Part shown: in pieces, positions 34,918 to 43,781 of the stretch | Position numbering within the stretch: the stretch's first letter is position 1 | Layout of the letters: each line of letters begins with the position of its first letter | DNA from: Methanolobus mangrovi | GTDB taxonomy: Archaea; Halobacteriota; Methanosarcinia; Methanosarcinales; Methanosarcinaceae | NCBI RefSeq assembly: GCF_031312535.1 | Contig: NZ_CP133594.1 | Span: forward strand, 62,001 to 126,000 | Reading direction: 5' to 3' | Length of the DNA stretch: 64,000 bases | The notes under the pieces: generated by a model | Seen by the model: only the letters and a program-made list of their open reading frames with translations | The model's database searches: none | What the model was told of the DNA's origin: nothing | Made by a program: the position numbers and the translations under genes

Positions 34918-36042
34918 ATGGATGAAACAGTTGGACCTTCTGAAATGATAGTACACCTTGGCCCGCAACACCCCATGATGCCAGGACCATTCAGGCTGAA
35001 TGCGAAATTGAGGGGTGAGACCGTTGTGGACTCCGAGGTAGAGATGGGCTGGATCCACAAAGGAATTGAAAAGATCCTTGAAAGCAAGACATATCTTCAG
35101 GGTATTACCATTGTGGACAGGATATGCTACCTTGCAGCAATGACCAATGAAGAAGCATATGTTGGTTGTGTTGAGAAACTTGCAGGTATCGAGGTGCCTG
35201 AAAGAGCACAGTATATCCGTGTAATTATGGAAGAACTTTCAAGATTGCAGAGCCACCTGCTTGGTATGGGTGAATATGCATCCTTTGTTGGTTTTGTAAG
35301 TATGTTCATGTATACCATCAGGGACAGGGAAGATGTCATGTCTCTTATTGACTCTGTCACAGGAGCACGTGTCACACACAGTTTCCTGCGTTATGGCGGT
35401 GTAAAGGACGACCTGCCTGAAGGATTCAAGGACGATGTAAAATATGTCTTTGGAAACCTGAGAAAGGCTATTGATAATTATGAAGAGCTGTACAGGACCG
35501 ATGCGATCTACAAGGCAAGAACTAAGGGTATAGGTGTTCTTACCGCAGATGTTGCAAAGGATCTCGGTGTATCAGGACCACCACTTAGGGCAACAGGTGT
35601 TGCTTTTGATATCCGTAAGGATGAACCTTACCTTGTCTATAAGGACCTTGATTTCAAGGTATGTACACAGACAGATGGTGACGTCTACGCAAGAATCCAG
35701 GTACGTCTGGATGAGATGCGTGAAAGTATGTACATCATAGAACAGTGTCTTGACCAGATCCCTTCAGGACCTATCTTCCCGGAGGATACTCCGTATGGAA
35801 AGAGGTCACCTGTAATGAGAGTTCCAGCCGGAGAGGTTTTCCACCGTGTTGAGGACCCAAGAGGAGAAATGGGATTCTATATGGTATCCGATGGATCGGA
35901 CAAACCATATCGTGTAAAGATAAGAGGACCTGTGTACCCTACCCTTCAGACACTACCACCATTGATAAAAGGCGTGACAGTTGCTGATATAGTAGCAATT
36001 GCCGGTAGTATGGACACATGTACCAGTGAGGTTGACAGGTGA
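34918..36042 (+). CDS. fpoD: F420H2 dehydrogenase subunit FpoD
   Basis: A 374-residue subunit homologous to NuoD and to hydrogenase large subunits, but without the NiFe-site cysteines. Typical stretches are HLGPQHPMMPGPFRL, GWIHKGIEKILESK and the C-terminal GSMDTCTSEVDR. It shapes the quinone-like (methanophenazine) binding pocket beside FpoB. Its stop overlaps the ribosome site of fpoH. Confidence 0.96.
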   Translation: MDETVGPSEMIVHLGPQHPMMPGPFRLNAKLRGETVVDSEVEMGWIHKGIEKILESKTYLQGITIVDRICYLAAMTNEEAYVGCVEKLAGIEVPERAQYIRVIMEELSRLQSHLLGMGEYASFVGFVSMFMYTIRDREDVMSLIDSVTGARVTHSFLRYGGVKDDLPEGFKDDVKYVFGNLRKAIDNYEELYRTDAIYKARTKGIGVLTADVAKDLGVSGPPLRATGVAFDIRKDEPYLVYKDLDFKVCTQTDGDVYARIQVRLDEMRESMYIIEQCLDQIPSGPIFPEDTPYGKRSPVMRVPAGEVFHRVEDPRGEMGFYMVSDGSDKPYRVKIRGPVYPTLQTLPPLIKGVTVADIVAIAGSMDTCTSEVDR

Positions 36043-36047
36043 TCATG

Positions 36048-37076
36048 ATGGATATAGAAGCAATAATCTATAATCCTCTTCTAAGAGGTATCCTGGGATT
36101 ATGTATCATGGGTGCCGTTTTTGGTGGAGCCTGTGTCGCTGTCTGGTTCGAGCGTAAACTCTCTGCTGATGTACAGCAGAGGTATGGTCCTATGAGAGTA
36201 GGTCCTCACGGATTACTTCAGCTCGTTGCTGATGCTATCAAGTTGTTCACGAAAGAAGATATCATACCTAAGAATGCTGACAGGATACTATTCGTTTCAG
36301 CACCAATTCTTCTTATGGGATCTGTTTTCCTGATGCTTGTGGCAATGCCTTTTGGTGCTATCATTATAGATGGCGAGAGCTATGTGATCGCAGCAACTGA
36401 GATGGATATAAGTGTCCTTTACATTGAGGCCATGTCCGCAATTTCCATTATCGGTATTTTCATGGTTGCATACAGTGCAAATAACAAGTATTCTGTTCTT
36501 GGAGCTTTCAGGAACTTTGCACGTATGATCGGATACGAAGTTCCTCTTGGTATCTGTATTGTAAGTGTTGCCATCATGGCAGGTTCACTTAATATAGTGG
36601 ATATCGCTGAGGCTCAGAGCCCTCTGTGGTTCATAATAATGCAGCCTCTGGGAGCTATTGTATTCTTCATTGCTCTTATGGCTGATATGGGTCGTCTTCC
36701 TTTTGACCAGAACGAGTCCGAGGAAGAGCTCATCGCAGGTTGGATGACCGAGTACACAAGTATGAGATTCGGTTACTGTTTCTTTGCAGAATATATTCAC
36801 CTGATCCTTGGTTCAATGCTTGTAGTACTATTGTTCCTTGGTGGATGGAATCTACCTGCATTCCTGACCGATATAACTATCCTTGGTATAATCCTTCCAA
36901 CAGTGTTCTTCCTGTTGAAGGTAGCTCTGGTGATACTCTTTATCATTATGATCAGATGGGCTGTTCCAAGGTTCAGGATCGATCAGGTAGTAGACCTGAG
37001 CTGGAAAAAACTTCTACCATTGTCCCTTCTTAACCTCGGATGGGTTATCGGACTTGGTCTGCTGGGGGTATACTAA
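36048..37076 (+). CDS. fpoH: F420H2 dehydrogenase subunit FpoH
   Basis: A 342-residue membrane subunit homologous to NuoH, with eight helices. Signature elements are ERKLSADVQQRYGPMRVGPHGLLQ, FARMIGYEVPLG and DMGRLPFDQNESEEELIAGW, the last carrying acidic residues near the quinone site. It links the peripheral arm to the proton-pumping membrane arm. Of three clustered start codons (36039 GTG, 36045, 36048), 36048 has the best spacing from aggtga. Confidence 0.95.
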   Translation: MDIEAIIYNPLLRGILGLCIMGAVFGGACVAVWFERKLSADVQQRYGPMRVGPHGLLQLVADAIKLFTKEDIIPKNADRILFVSAPILLMGSVFLMLVAMPFGAIIIDGESYVIAATEMDISVLYIEAMSAISIIGIFMVAYSANNKYSVLGAFRNFARMIGYEVPLGICIVSVAIMAGSLNIVDIAEAQSPLWFIIMQPLGAIVFFIALMADMGRLPFDQNESEEELIAGWMTEYTSMRFGYCFFAEYIHLILGSMLVVLLFLGGWNLPAFLTDITILGIILPTVFFLLKVALVILFIIMIRWAVPRFRIDQVVDLSWKKLLPLSLLNLGWVIGLGLLGVY

Positions 37077-37520
37077 ATGGTTATTAAAAATATTATAACA
37101 GCAGTAAAGAATATTTATTTCGGCCCTCCTGTTACAAGAATGTGTCCGGAAGTACCAACAAAACTTTCAGACAGGTTCAGGGGTTTACAAAAACTGGATA
37201 AGACCAAATGTATAGGTTGTGGAATATGTGCCAACACATGTCCAAATAATGCTATTAAGATAGTCAGGGCACGTATCAACCCGGACAGCGACAAGCAGAG
37301 ATGGTTCCCTGCAATAGATATCGGTCACTGTCTGTTCTGTGGTCTTTGTATTGACCAGTGTCCAAAGGACGCACTTGAAAGCACAAAGGTATACCTAACA
37401 GGTGTGATCCGCTGGAACCATGAGGATCTTCTCTTCACACCAGACATGCTGGCAAGGGAAGTTGACATAAATGCTGAGGCAGAAGCCGGTGAGGAGGTGA
37501 GCAGATGGACCCCACAATAG
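37077..37520 (+). CDS. fpoI: F420H2 dehydrogenase subunit FpoI
   Basis: A 147-residue iron-sulfur subunit homologous to NuoI, with two [4Fe-4S] motifs: CIGCGICANTCP and CLFCGLCIDQCP. It carries electrons from the input module toward FpoB. The F420H2-oxidising FpoF subunit, which would dock here, is not encoded in the window, as in other Methanosarcinales where fpoF lies elsewhere. Confidence 0.96.
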   Translation: MVIKNIITAVKNIYFGPPVTRMCPEVPTKLSDRFRGLQKLDKTKCIGCGICANTCPNNAIKIVRARINPDSDKQRWFPAIDIGHCLFCGLCIDQCPKDALESTKVYLTGVIRWNHEDLLFTPDMLAREVDINAEAEAGEEVSRWTPQ

Positions 37521-37783
37521 GCTCGATAATTGAATTGCTGATATTTGTGATCCTGGCTCTTATATCAATAGTGTTCGCAGTATTCGTAGTAACAGCTAAG
37601 GATGTAGTAAGGGCAGCTATTGCACTTGTAGTGACAATGTTTATCATTGCAGCTTTTTACATAATGCTCAATGCACAGTTCCTTGGTGTTGCCCAGGTAC
37701 TGGTGTACATCGGTGCAGTAGGTGTATTGATACTGTTCGCTGTAATGCTTACTAAGAAGGAGTTTGGTACAGATGCTGAATAA
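37505..37783 (+). CDS. fpoJ: F420H2 dehydrogenase subunit FpoJ, N-terminal part
   Basis: A 92-residue membrane protein matching the first half of NuoJ (FVVTAKDVVRAAIALVV, then FLGVAQVLVYIGAVGVLILFAVML, the conserved third helix). It overlaps fpoI by 16 bases. The remainder of NuoJ is encoded by the next gene, so FpoJ is split into two polypeptides; related methanogens share this. Confidence 0.9.
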   Translation: MDPTIGSIIELLIFVILALISIVFAVFVVTAKDVVRAAIALVVTMFIIAAFYIMLNAQFLGVAQVLVYIGAVGVLILFAVMLTKKEFGTDAE

Positions 37784-38081
37784 AGAAATATCATTCACAG
37801 CAATGGATATTGCTACATCTGTGTATGACTACTTCAAACCACGTATACTTGGAATGATAATTGCTGCACTGTTCATGACAATAATGATAGTGACAATTTT
37901 CTTCACAAGCTGGCCTGCAATAGAACAACTCCCTCAGAACATTGAGGATCAGAGTAACATTGAGGCTATCGGAGTTATGATCTTCACTGATTTCGTGGTT
38001 CCGTTCGAAATAATGTCCATCGTGTTGTTATCCTCATTGATGGGTGCTATCTACATGGCAAAAGGAGATGATGGCAAATGA
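37773..38081 (+). CDS. fpoJ2: F420H2 dehydrogenase subunit FpoJ, C-terminal part
   Basis: A 102-residue protein with two membrane helices, corresponding to the last part of NuoJ: the final segment [22 protein letters not shown] is the typical NuoJ end. The ATG at 37773 lies inside the end of the previous gene, ten bases after aaggag, so translation is coupled. The division occurs between membrane helices and both halves are intact, so this is a genuine split, not decay. Confidence 0.85.
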   Translation: MLNKEISFTAMDIATSVYDYFKPRILGMIIAALFMTIMIVTIFFTSWPAIEQLPQNIEDQSNIEAIGVMIFTDFVVPFEIMSIVLLSSLMGAIYMAKGDDGK

Positions 38082-38380
38082 TACCAGTCGCACTTTATCT
38101 TGCTGTTGCAGCAGTCATATTCTCCATAGGTCTCTATGGACTGATGACACAGCGCAGTGGTATTCGTATTCTCATGTGCGTGGAACTCATGCTCAATGCT
38201 GCTAACCTTAATCTTGTGGCATTCTCAAGCTACCATGATGATCTTACAGGACAGGTATTTGCACTGTTCTCTATCGCACTGGCAGCCTGTGAGGCAGCGA
38301 TCGGCTTTGCTATACTGATGGCCCTTTACAGAATGAAGGATACGATCAGTCTTGACCATATTAACATACTGAGGTGGTAA
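38078..38380 (+). CDS. fpoK: F420H2 dehydrogenase subunit FpoK
   Basis: A 100-residue protein homologous to NuoK, with three helices. The conserved Glu residues of the proton path are visible in [16 protein letters not shown] and [17 protein letters not shown]. It overlaps fpoJ2 by four bases. Confidence 0.95.
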   Translation: MIPVALYLAVAAVIFSIGLYGLMTQRSGIRILMCVELMLNAANLNLVAFSSYHDDLTGQVFALFSIALAACEAAIGFAILMALYRMKDTISLDHINILRW

Positions 38381-38382
38381 AA

Positions 38383-40395
38383 ATGGCAGTAGAAGATTTA
38401 GCATTCTTAATACCACTCCTGCCTGCACTTGCCTTTGTGCTTACCTTCTTCTTTGGGAAGAAGTTGCCAACCGGCGGTGCAATAATTCCAATAGTAGCTA
38501 TTGCAACATCATTCGTGATATCACTATTAGTTACATTGAACCTGCTTGCAAATCCTGAAGAAGTTGTGAGCCAGTCATACAGCTGGTTTGCCATGCTCAA
38601 CATAGGTATCCTTGTTGACCCACTGGCAGCAGTCATGCTTACAATGGTAACATTCGTAAGTCTGCTAATCCACATCTATTCAACAGGTTATATGTCACAT
38701 GACAAAGCACCTTCCAGGTACTTTGCTGAGACCGCTTTGTTCACAGCTTCAATGCTTGGTCTGATCCTTTCAGACAACATCCTCCAGCTCTTTATTTGCT
38801 GGGAACTTGTGGGTGTCTGTTCATATCTTCTCATTGGATTCTGGTTTGAGAAGCCATCCGCTGCAACAGCAGCAAAGAAGGCTTTCCTGACAACCAGGAT
38901 CGGTGACGTTATGTTCCTTACAGGTATAATTGTCCTGTTCGCAGACCTCTACAAGATTTTCAATGGTGCCATCCCTGATGGTGTCTTTATACTCAGGTTC
39001 GATGAGATATTTGCTCACATCCCTGAAATTGCAGCGATCAACTCCACTATCTTTGGAATGGAGGTCAGCCACATCACATTGATAACACTCCTGTTCTTCG
39101 GTGGTGCTGTTGGTAAGTCAGGTCAGTTCCCACTCCATGTGTGGCTTCCTGATGCAATGGAAGGTCCAACAACCGTTTCAGCTCTCATACACGCAGCAAC
39201 AATGGTTACAGCTGGTGTCTATCTGGTAGCAAGGACATTCCCAATGTTCATCGCAGCTCCGGACTCACTCATGGTTGTAGCATACGTAGGTGCATTCACT
39301 GCATTGTTCGCAGGAACAATGGGTATCGTGATGAACGACCTTAAGCGTGTACTTGCATACTCCACCGTAAGTCAGCTCGGTTACATGATGCTCGGTCTCG
39401 GTGTAGGTGCAGCAGTAGGTGCTGAAGCAGTCGGTATATCTATCTTCCACCTGATCAACCACGCATTCTTCAAGGCTCTTCTTTTCCTGTGTGCAGGTAG
39501 CGTAATTCACGCAGTAGGTACACATGACATGAGACAGCTTGGAGGCGTTGCAAAGGTAATGCCAATAACTGCAGCAACAATGATCATCGCATCACTGGCG
39601 CTCACAGGTATGGGTATCCCTGGTACATCTATCGGTACAAGTGGTTTCTTCAGTAAGGATGCTATCATCGAGAGCGCATACCTCTTTGGAGAATCTACCG
39701 GTACATGGCTGCCATACTTCTTCTCAATTGCAGCAGCTCTGCTTACTTCACTGTACATATTCAGGCTTGTCTTTATGACCTTTTATGGAAAACCACGTAC
39801 AGATTATGGAGGACACGAGTCCCCTGCATCAATGACGATCCCACTGTCAATACTTGCACTGTTTGCACTGATCTTTGGTGGTCTTACCGCAGAGAGGTTC
39901 AACACATTTGTAAGTGAGACATTCGTGAACAATTTCGTACACATGGACATCCATGAACTCGCAACACTTGGTGGTTATCACCTTGCAGAACATGCAGGAC
40001 ATGAACCATTGCTTGTACTCTGGATGCCACTGATCGTAGCACTTGCCGGTCTGGTAATTGCCTATCTGGTATACGGACTTAAGATCGTCAACATGGACAG
40101 CCTTGTTTCAAGGAACAACCCAATTTACAAACTCCTGTACAACAGGTACTACCAGAACTCTCTGTTCACCAATTTCATCTCTGTCAAGGTCATCTACGAA
40201 GGATTCGCCTTTGCAGGACGTGCAGTTGACAGAGGATTTGACTGGATGACCAAATGGTTCAGCGATGTGACACTGGATGCTGGTGAATCCCTGCGCCAGT
40301 TCCAGACAGGAGCAGTACAGAATTATGCCACAGCAGTAATAACCGGAGTAAGTCTTCTGGTGATTCTTGTTAAAGTGGTAATGGAGGTACTCTAA
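38383..40395 (+). CDS. fpoL: F420H2 dehydrogenase subunit FpoL
   Basis: A 670-residue antiporter-like proton-pumping subunit homologous to NuoL. It has the signature GKSGQFPLHVWLPDAMEGPT, the lysine-bearing NDLKRVLAYSTVSQLGYM, and the long C-terminal extension (amphipathic lateral helix) expected of this subunit. The start at 38383 has gaggtgg upstream; the in-frame GTG at 38374 is inside the ribosome site. Confidence 0.96.
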   Translation: MAVEDLAFLIPLLPALAFVLTFFFGKKLPTGGAIIPIVAIATSFVISLLVTLNLLANPEEVVSQSYSWFAMLNIGILVDPLAAVMLTMVTFVSLLIHIYSTGYMSHDKAPSRYFAETALFTASMLGLILSDNILQLFICWELVGVCSYLLIGFWFEKPSAATAAKKAFLTTRIGDVMFLTGIIVLFADLYKIFNGAIPDGVFILRFDEIFAHIPEIAAINSTIFGMEVSHITLITLLFFGGAVGKSGQFPLHVWLPDAMEGPTTVSALIHAATMVTAGVYLVARTFPMFIAAPDSLMVVAYVGAFTALFAGTMGIVMNDLKRVLAYSTVSQLGYMMLGLGVGAAVGAEAVGISIFHLINHAFFKALLFLCAGSVIHAVGTHDMRQLGGVAKVMPITAATMIIASLALTGMGIPGTSIGTSGFFSKDAIIESAYLFGESTGTWLPYFFSIAAALLTSLYIFRLVFMTFYGKPRTDYGGHESPASMTIPLSILALFALIFGGLTAERFNTFVSETFVNNFVHMDIHELATLGGYHLAEHAGHEPLLVLWMPLIVALAGLVIAYLVYGLKIVNMDSLVSRNNPIYKLLYNRYYQNSLFTNFISVKVIYEGFAFAGRAVDRGFDWMTKWFSDVTLDAGESLRQFQTGAVQNYATAVITGVSLLVILVKVVMEVL

Positions 40396-41882
40396 TGATG
40401 CCGATACTTTCAATGATCGTGCTGATACCTCTGATATTCGCAGCACTCGCATTATTCACAAAAACAAAGGAACAGGCAAGAGCAATAGCCCTTGCAGGTA
40501 CTGTTATCGTACTGTTGCTTACAGTCTACATGTACTTTAACTTCGACAGCACTATAGCAGACAATCAATTCGAGGAACTTTCACAGTGGGTGCCTTCCCT
40601 TGGAATATCCTACCACCTCGGTGTTGACGGGATCTCAATGCCATTGATACTTCTCAATGCAATTGTACTTCCACTTCTCGTTCTCTTTACATGGAACGAT
40701 GAGAGAAAATCACCGAACAAGTTCTACGCATTCATACTTGCAACAGAGGGTGCAGTAATTGGTGTATTCACCGCACTGGACTTCTTCCTGTTCTACATAT
40801 TCTGGGAACTTACACTCGTACCGCTCTTCTTTATGGTGAGCATATGGGGAGGACCCAACAAACACCACGCAGCAATTAAGTTCTTCATATACACACACGT
40901 GGCGTCCCTTGTGATGCTTCTGGGTATATTCGGACTTTACTTCGCAGCATGGGACATGACAGGAACCCCAAGCCTTGATATACCATATCTTCTGGGACAG
41001 TTCCAGTTCATTGAATCCGGAATTGCAAAGGACATGATATTCCTTGCACTGCTCTTCGGTTTCATTGTGAAGATCCCAAGTTTCCCATTCCACTCATGGC
41101 AACCAGATGCATATACTGAGGCACCAACTGCCGGCAGCGTGCTCTTTGTCATGCTTAAGATCGGTGGATATGGTCTCTTTAAGGTCATGCTTCCAATGTT
41201 GCCATTCACAGCATCACCAAACCTGATGATCACCATCATGGCAGTCCTTGGTTCTGTAAGTATAATTTACGGTGCATTCCTTGCACTCTCACAGAAGGAC
41301 CTCAAGAGAATGGTTGCATATTCCAGTGTAAGCCACATGGGCTACGTAACACTCGGTGCAGCCGGTCTGGTATCACTCTCCGTTTCCGGAGCAATGTTCC
41401 AGCAGTTCTCACACGGACTTATCATGAGCATTATGTTCATGGCATGTGGAATTATCAACAACACAACAGGTACAAGGATCATCAACGACCTTGGCGGTCT
41501 TGCACAGAAGATGCCAAAACTGGCAGTCATTATGGTAATGACCTTCATGGCATCCCTTGGACTTCCTGGTCTCAGTGGTTTCATTGCAGAGGTCTCTGTA
41601 CTTGCAGGAAGCTTCGTGAACCTGCCATCATATGTGATGATCGCAGTATCAGCTATCGTGATAACAGCAGCATATCACCTGTGGGCTCTCCAGAGGGCAA
41701 TGTTTGGTGTCTATAACGAGAAACTCGGTACAGTAACAGATATCAATGGTTATCAGACACTTTCAATGGGAATCATTGCAATACTCATACTGTACTTCGG
41801 ACTTAATCCAAGCCCGGTGCTTGAAATGATGTTGACAAACTCAGATCAGATAGTCAGCCTTATGGCTGTAATGGGGGTGTAA
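40395..41882 (+). CDS. fpoM: F420H2 dehydrogenase subunit FpoM
   Basis: A 495-residue antiporter-like subunit homologous to NuoM. It has the conserved Glu of the fifth helix (FYIFWELTLVPLFF), VKIPSFPFHSWQPDAYTEAPT and SQKDLKRMVAYSSVSHMGYV. It is one of the three proton-pumping channels of the complex. The ATG shares one base with the fpoL stop (TAATG). Confidence 0.96.
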   Translation: MMPILSMIVLIPLIFAALALFTKTKEQARAIALAGTVIVLLLTVYMYFNFDSTIADNQFEELSQWVPSLGISYHLGVDGISMPLILLNAIVLPLLVLFTWNDERKSPNKFYAFILATEGAVIGVFTALDFFLFYIFWELTLVPLFFMVSIWGGPNKHHAAIKFFIYTHVASLVMLLGIFGLYFAAWDMTGTPSLDIPYLLGQFQFIESGIAKDMIFLALLFGFIVKIPSFPFHSWQPDAYTEAPTAGSVLFVMLKIGGYGLFKVMLPMLPFTASPNLMITIMAVLGSVSIIYGAFLALSQKDLKRMVAYSSVSHMGYVTLGAAGLVSLSVSGAMFQQFSHGLIMSIMFMACGIINNTTGTRIINDLGGLAQKMPKLAVIMVMTFMASLGLPGLSGFIAEVSVLAGSFVNLPSYVMIAVSAIVITAAYHLWALQRAMFGVYNEKLGTVTDINGYQTLSMGIIAILILYFGLNPSPVLEMMLTNSDQIVSLMAVMGV

Positions 41883-41885
41883 GGT

Positions 41886-43334
41886 ATGGATCTAATGTTA
41901 TTCGCACCTGAACTTTCCCTTGTGGTCACAGGACTGGCAGTATTGCTTATCGGCTTATTCATTCCGACAGACTCTAAGAAGATCCTTGGTTACCTTGCAG
42001 CACTTGGTGTTCTGGTTGCCCTGTTCTTCACAGTCTCAAGTCTCGGGACCGAAGCAACAGTATTCAATGACACGGTATCTATCGATGCCCTGTCACAGTT
42101 CTTCAAGATAGTGTTCCTTGTGGTCGCATTACTCTTTACGATCTCAGGTATCAAGTACACTGAAGGAAACAGTCACACAGAAGAGTTCTTCACACTCGGA
42201 CTCTTCGCAACGATCGGTATGATGTTCGTTGCATCTGCAAACGACCTCATGGTTCTCTTCGTTGGATTCGAACTTGCAAGTCTTGCAACCTATGCACTTG
42301 CAGGCTTTGAGAAGAAGAATGCCAAGTCACTGGAAGCAGCCATGAAATACTTCATCATAGGCTCACTTTCAGCAGCACTTATGCTCCTTGGTATATCATA
42401 TGTATACGGAGCAACAGGAACCACAAGTATCCCTGGAATTGCAGCAAACGCAAGTGTGCTCGTAGAAAGTCCAATGGGACTTGTAGCAGTGGTTCTCCTG
42501 CTGGCAGGATTCGGTTTCAAGATCGCTCTTGTACCATTCCACATGTGGGCACCTGACACATACCAGGGTTCACCATCAGTAGTATCCGCACTGCTTGCAG
42601 CAGGCTCAAAGAAGATGGGTATCGTAGCAGCTCTCAAGGTATTTGTGGTTGCACTCATAGCACTTCAGGCTGAATGGCAGATCGCATTTGCAATACTTGC
42701 AGTCATCACAATGACCTACGGTAATATGGTAGCCCTTAAGCAGACAAGTGTAAAGAGAATGCTTGCATACTCCTCACTTGCACAGGCAGGTTACATCACA
42801 ATGGCATTTGTGGTACTCACACCAATAGCACTTGGCGGTGGTATATTCTATGCATTGTCACACGGTTTCATGAAGGCAGGAGCTTTCATTGCAACAGCAG
42901 CTGTGACATACATGGTACTCTCCGAGAACAAGGATTCAACTGACCCAGACCACATTGACAATTTCAGAGGTCTTGGAAAGAGAATGCCGGTAACTGCTCT
43001 CTCAATGACAGTGTTCGTATTTGCACTGGCAGGTATCCCGCTCACAGCAGGTTACATGAGCAAGTTCATTCTGTTCTCATCAACCATCCAGTCAGGATTT
43101 GTATGGCTTGCAGTAATTGCAATACTTAACAGTGCAATTTCACTTGGCTACTATGCAAAGATCGTCAAGTACATGTACTTCCTTCCAACAGACAGTGAGA
43201 AGGTTTCAGAACCATTACCATACACCGTTGCAATGATCATTGCAGTGATCGGTGTACTTGCAATAGGTTTCTGGTCCGAACCAGTTGTCTACTGGGCAAT
43301 GGAAGCAGCAAAGGTACTCGTTGGAGGTATGTAA
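41886..43334 (+). CDS. fpoN: F420H2 dehydrogenase subunit FpoN
   Basis: A 482-residue antiporter-like subunit homologous to NuoN, with FVGFELASLATYALAGFEK, FKIALVPFHMWAPDTYQGSP and VKRMLAYSSLAQAGYI. It is the third proton-pumping subunit of the membrane arm. It follows fpoM after a 3-bp gap. Confidence 0.96.
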   Translation: MDLMLFAPELSLVVTGLAVLLIGLFIPTDSKKILGYLAALGVLVALFFTVSSLGTEATVFNDTVSIDALSQFFKIVFLVVALLFTISGIKYTEGNSHTEEFFTLGLFATIGMMFVASANDLMVLFVGFELASLATYALAGFEKKNAKSLEAAMKYFIIGSLSAALMLLGISYVYGATGTTSIPGIAANASVLVESPMGLVAVVLLLAGFGFKIALVPFHMWAPDTYQGSPSVVSALLAAGSKKMGIVAALKVFVVALIALQAEWQIAFAILAVITMTYGNMVALKQTSVKRMLAYSSLAQAGYITMAFVVLTPIALGGGIFYALSHGFMKAGAFIATAAVTYMVLSENKDSTDPDHIDNFRGLGKRMPVTALSMTVFVFALAGIPLTAGYMSKFILFSSTIQSGFVWLAVIAILNSAISLGYYAKIVKYMYFLPTDSEKVSEPLPYTVAMIIAVIGVLAIGFWSEPVVYWAMEAAKVLVGGM

Positions 43335-43335
43335 A

Positions 43336-43698
43336 ATGACAGATTGTGATCTTTGTGGAGTCGGAATTCCAACAGTAGTTCCGGTAAGGGTATTCAAGCC
43401 AAAGTACGAGCATTCCTACCCGCATGGTATGTGGCAGGGACTTTGTGAAGGATGCCTTAATGCTGGAAAGAAAACTCATGATGCACAGGCCGAATCACCA
43501 AGCTGCGGTACAGCAGGCAAATGTGACTTCTGCAGTGCAATTGCACAGCTTTACGATGTAACAATCAGCAGACCTTCATTTTCAAAAGGTGCTGAGGAAG
43601 ACACAGTACAGCTCTGCAAGAAGTGTCTCGTTTCAATAAACGAGTCACATGAAGCATGGGAAAAACAGAAGGCTGAAGACGCACACGCACATCACTAA
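43336..43698 (+). CDS. fpoO: F420H2 dehydrogenase subunit FpoO
   Basis: A 120-residue soluble protein rich in Cys pairs (CDLC, CEGC, CDFC and a CKKC near the end), matching FpoO, a methanogen-specific protein encoded at the end of fpo operons. It may bind metal or an iron-sulfur cluster; its role in the complex is unclear. The start at 43336, with ggaggt upstream, is preferred to an in-frame ATG inside fpoN. Confidence 0.9.
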   Translation: MTDCDLCGVGIPTVVPVRVFKPKYEHSYPHGMWQGLCEGCLNAGKKTHDAQAESPSCGTAGKCDFCSAIAQLYDVTISRPSFSKGAEEDTVQLCKKCLVSINESHEAWEKQKAEDAHAHH

Positions 43699-43712
43699 GT
43701 ATTAAAATAGAA

Positions 43713-43746
43713 GACCGGCTTTGCCGGTCAGCTCTTTTCTTTTTTG
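43713..43746 (+). terminator. fpo operon terminator
   Basis: GACCGGC/GCCGGTC (43713-43719 and 43723-43729) with a TTT loop, followed by agctcttttctttttt. It lies 14 bases after the fpoO stop. Confidence 0.85.
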
Positions 43747-43781
43747 GATTAGTTTACTTTTAAGTTATTTTTTTCCCCTTC

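Noticed and set aside
37505-38081. fpoJ as a frameshifted pseudogene
   Set aside because: Both parts have good starts and overlap as translationally coupled genes, and the split is known in related organisms.
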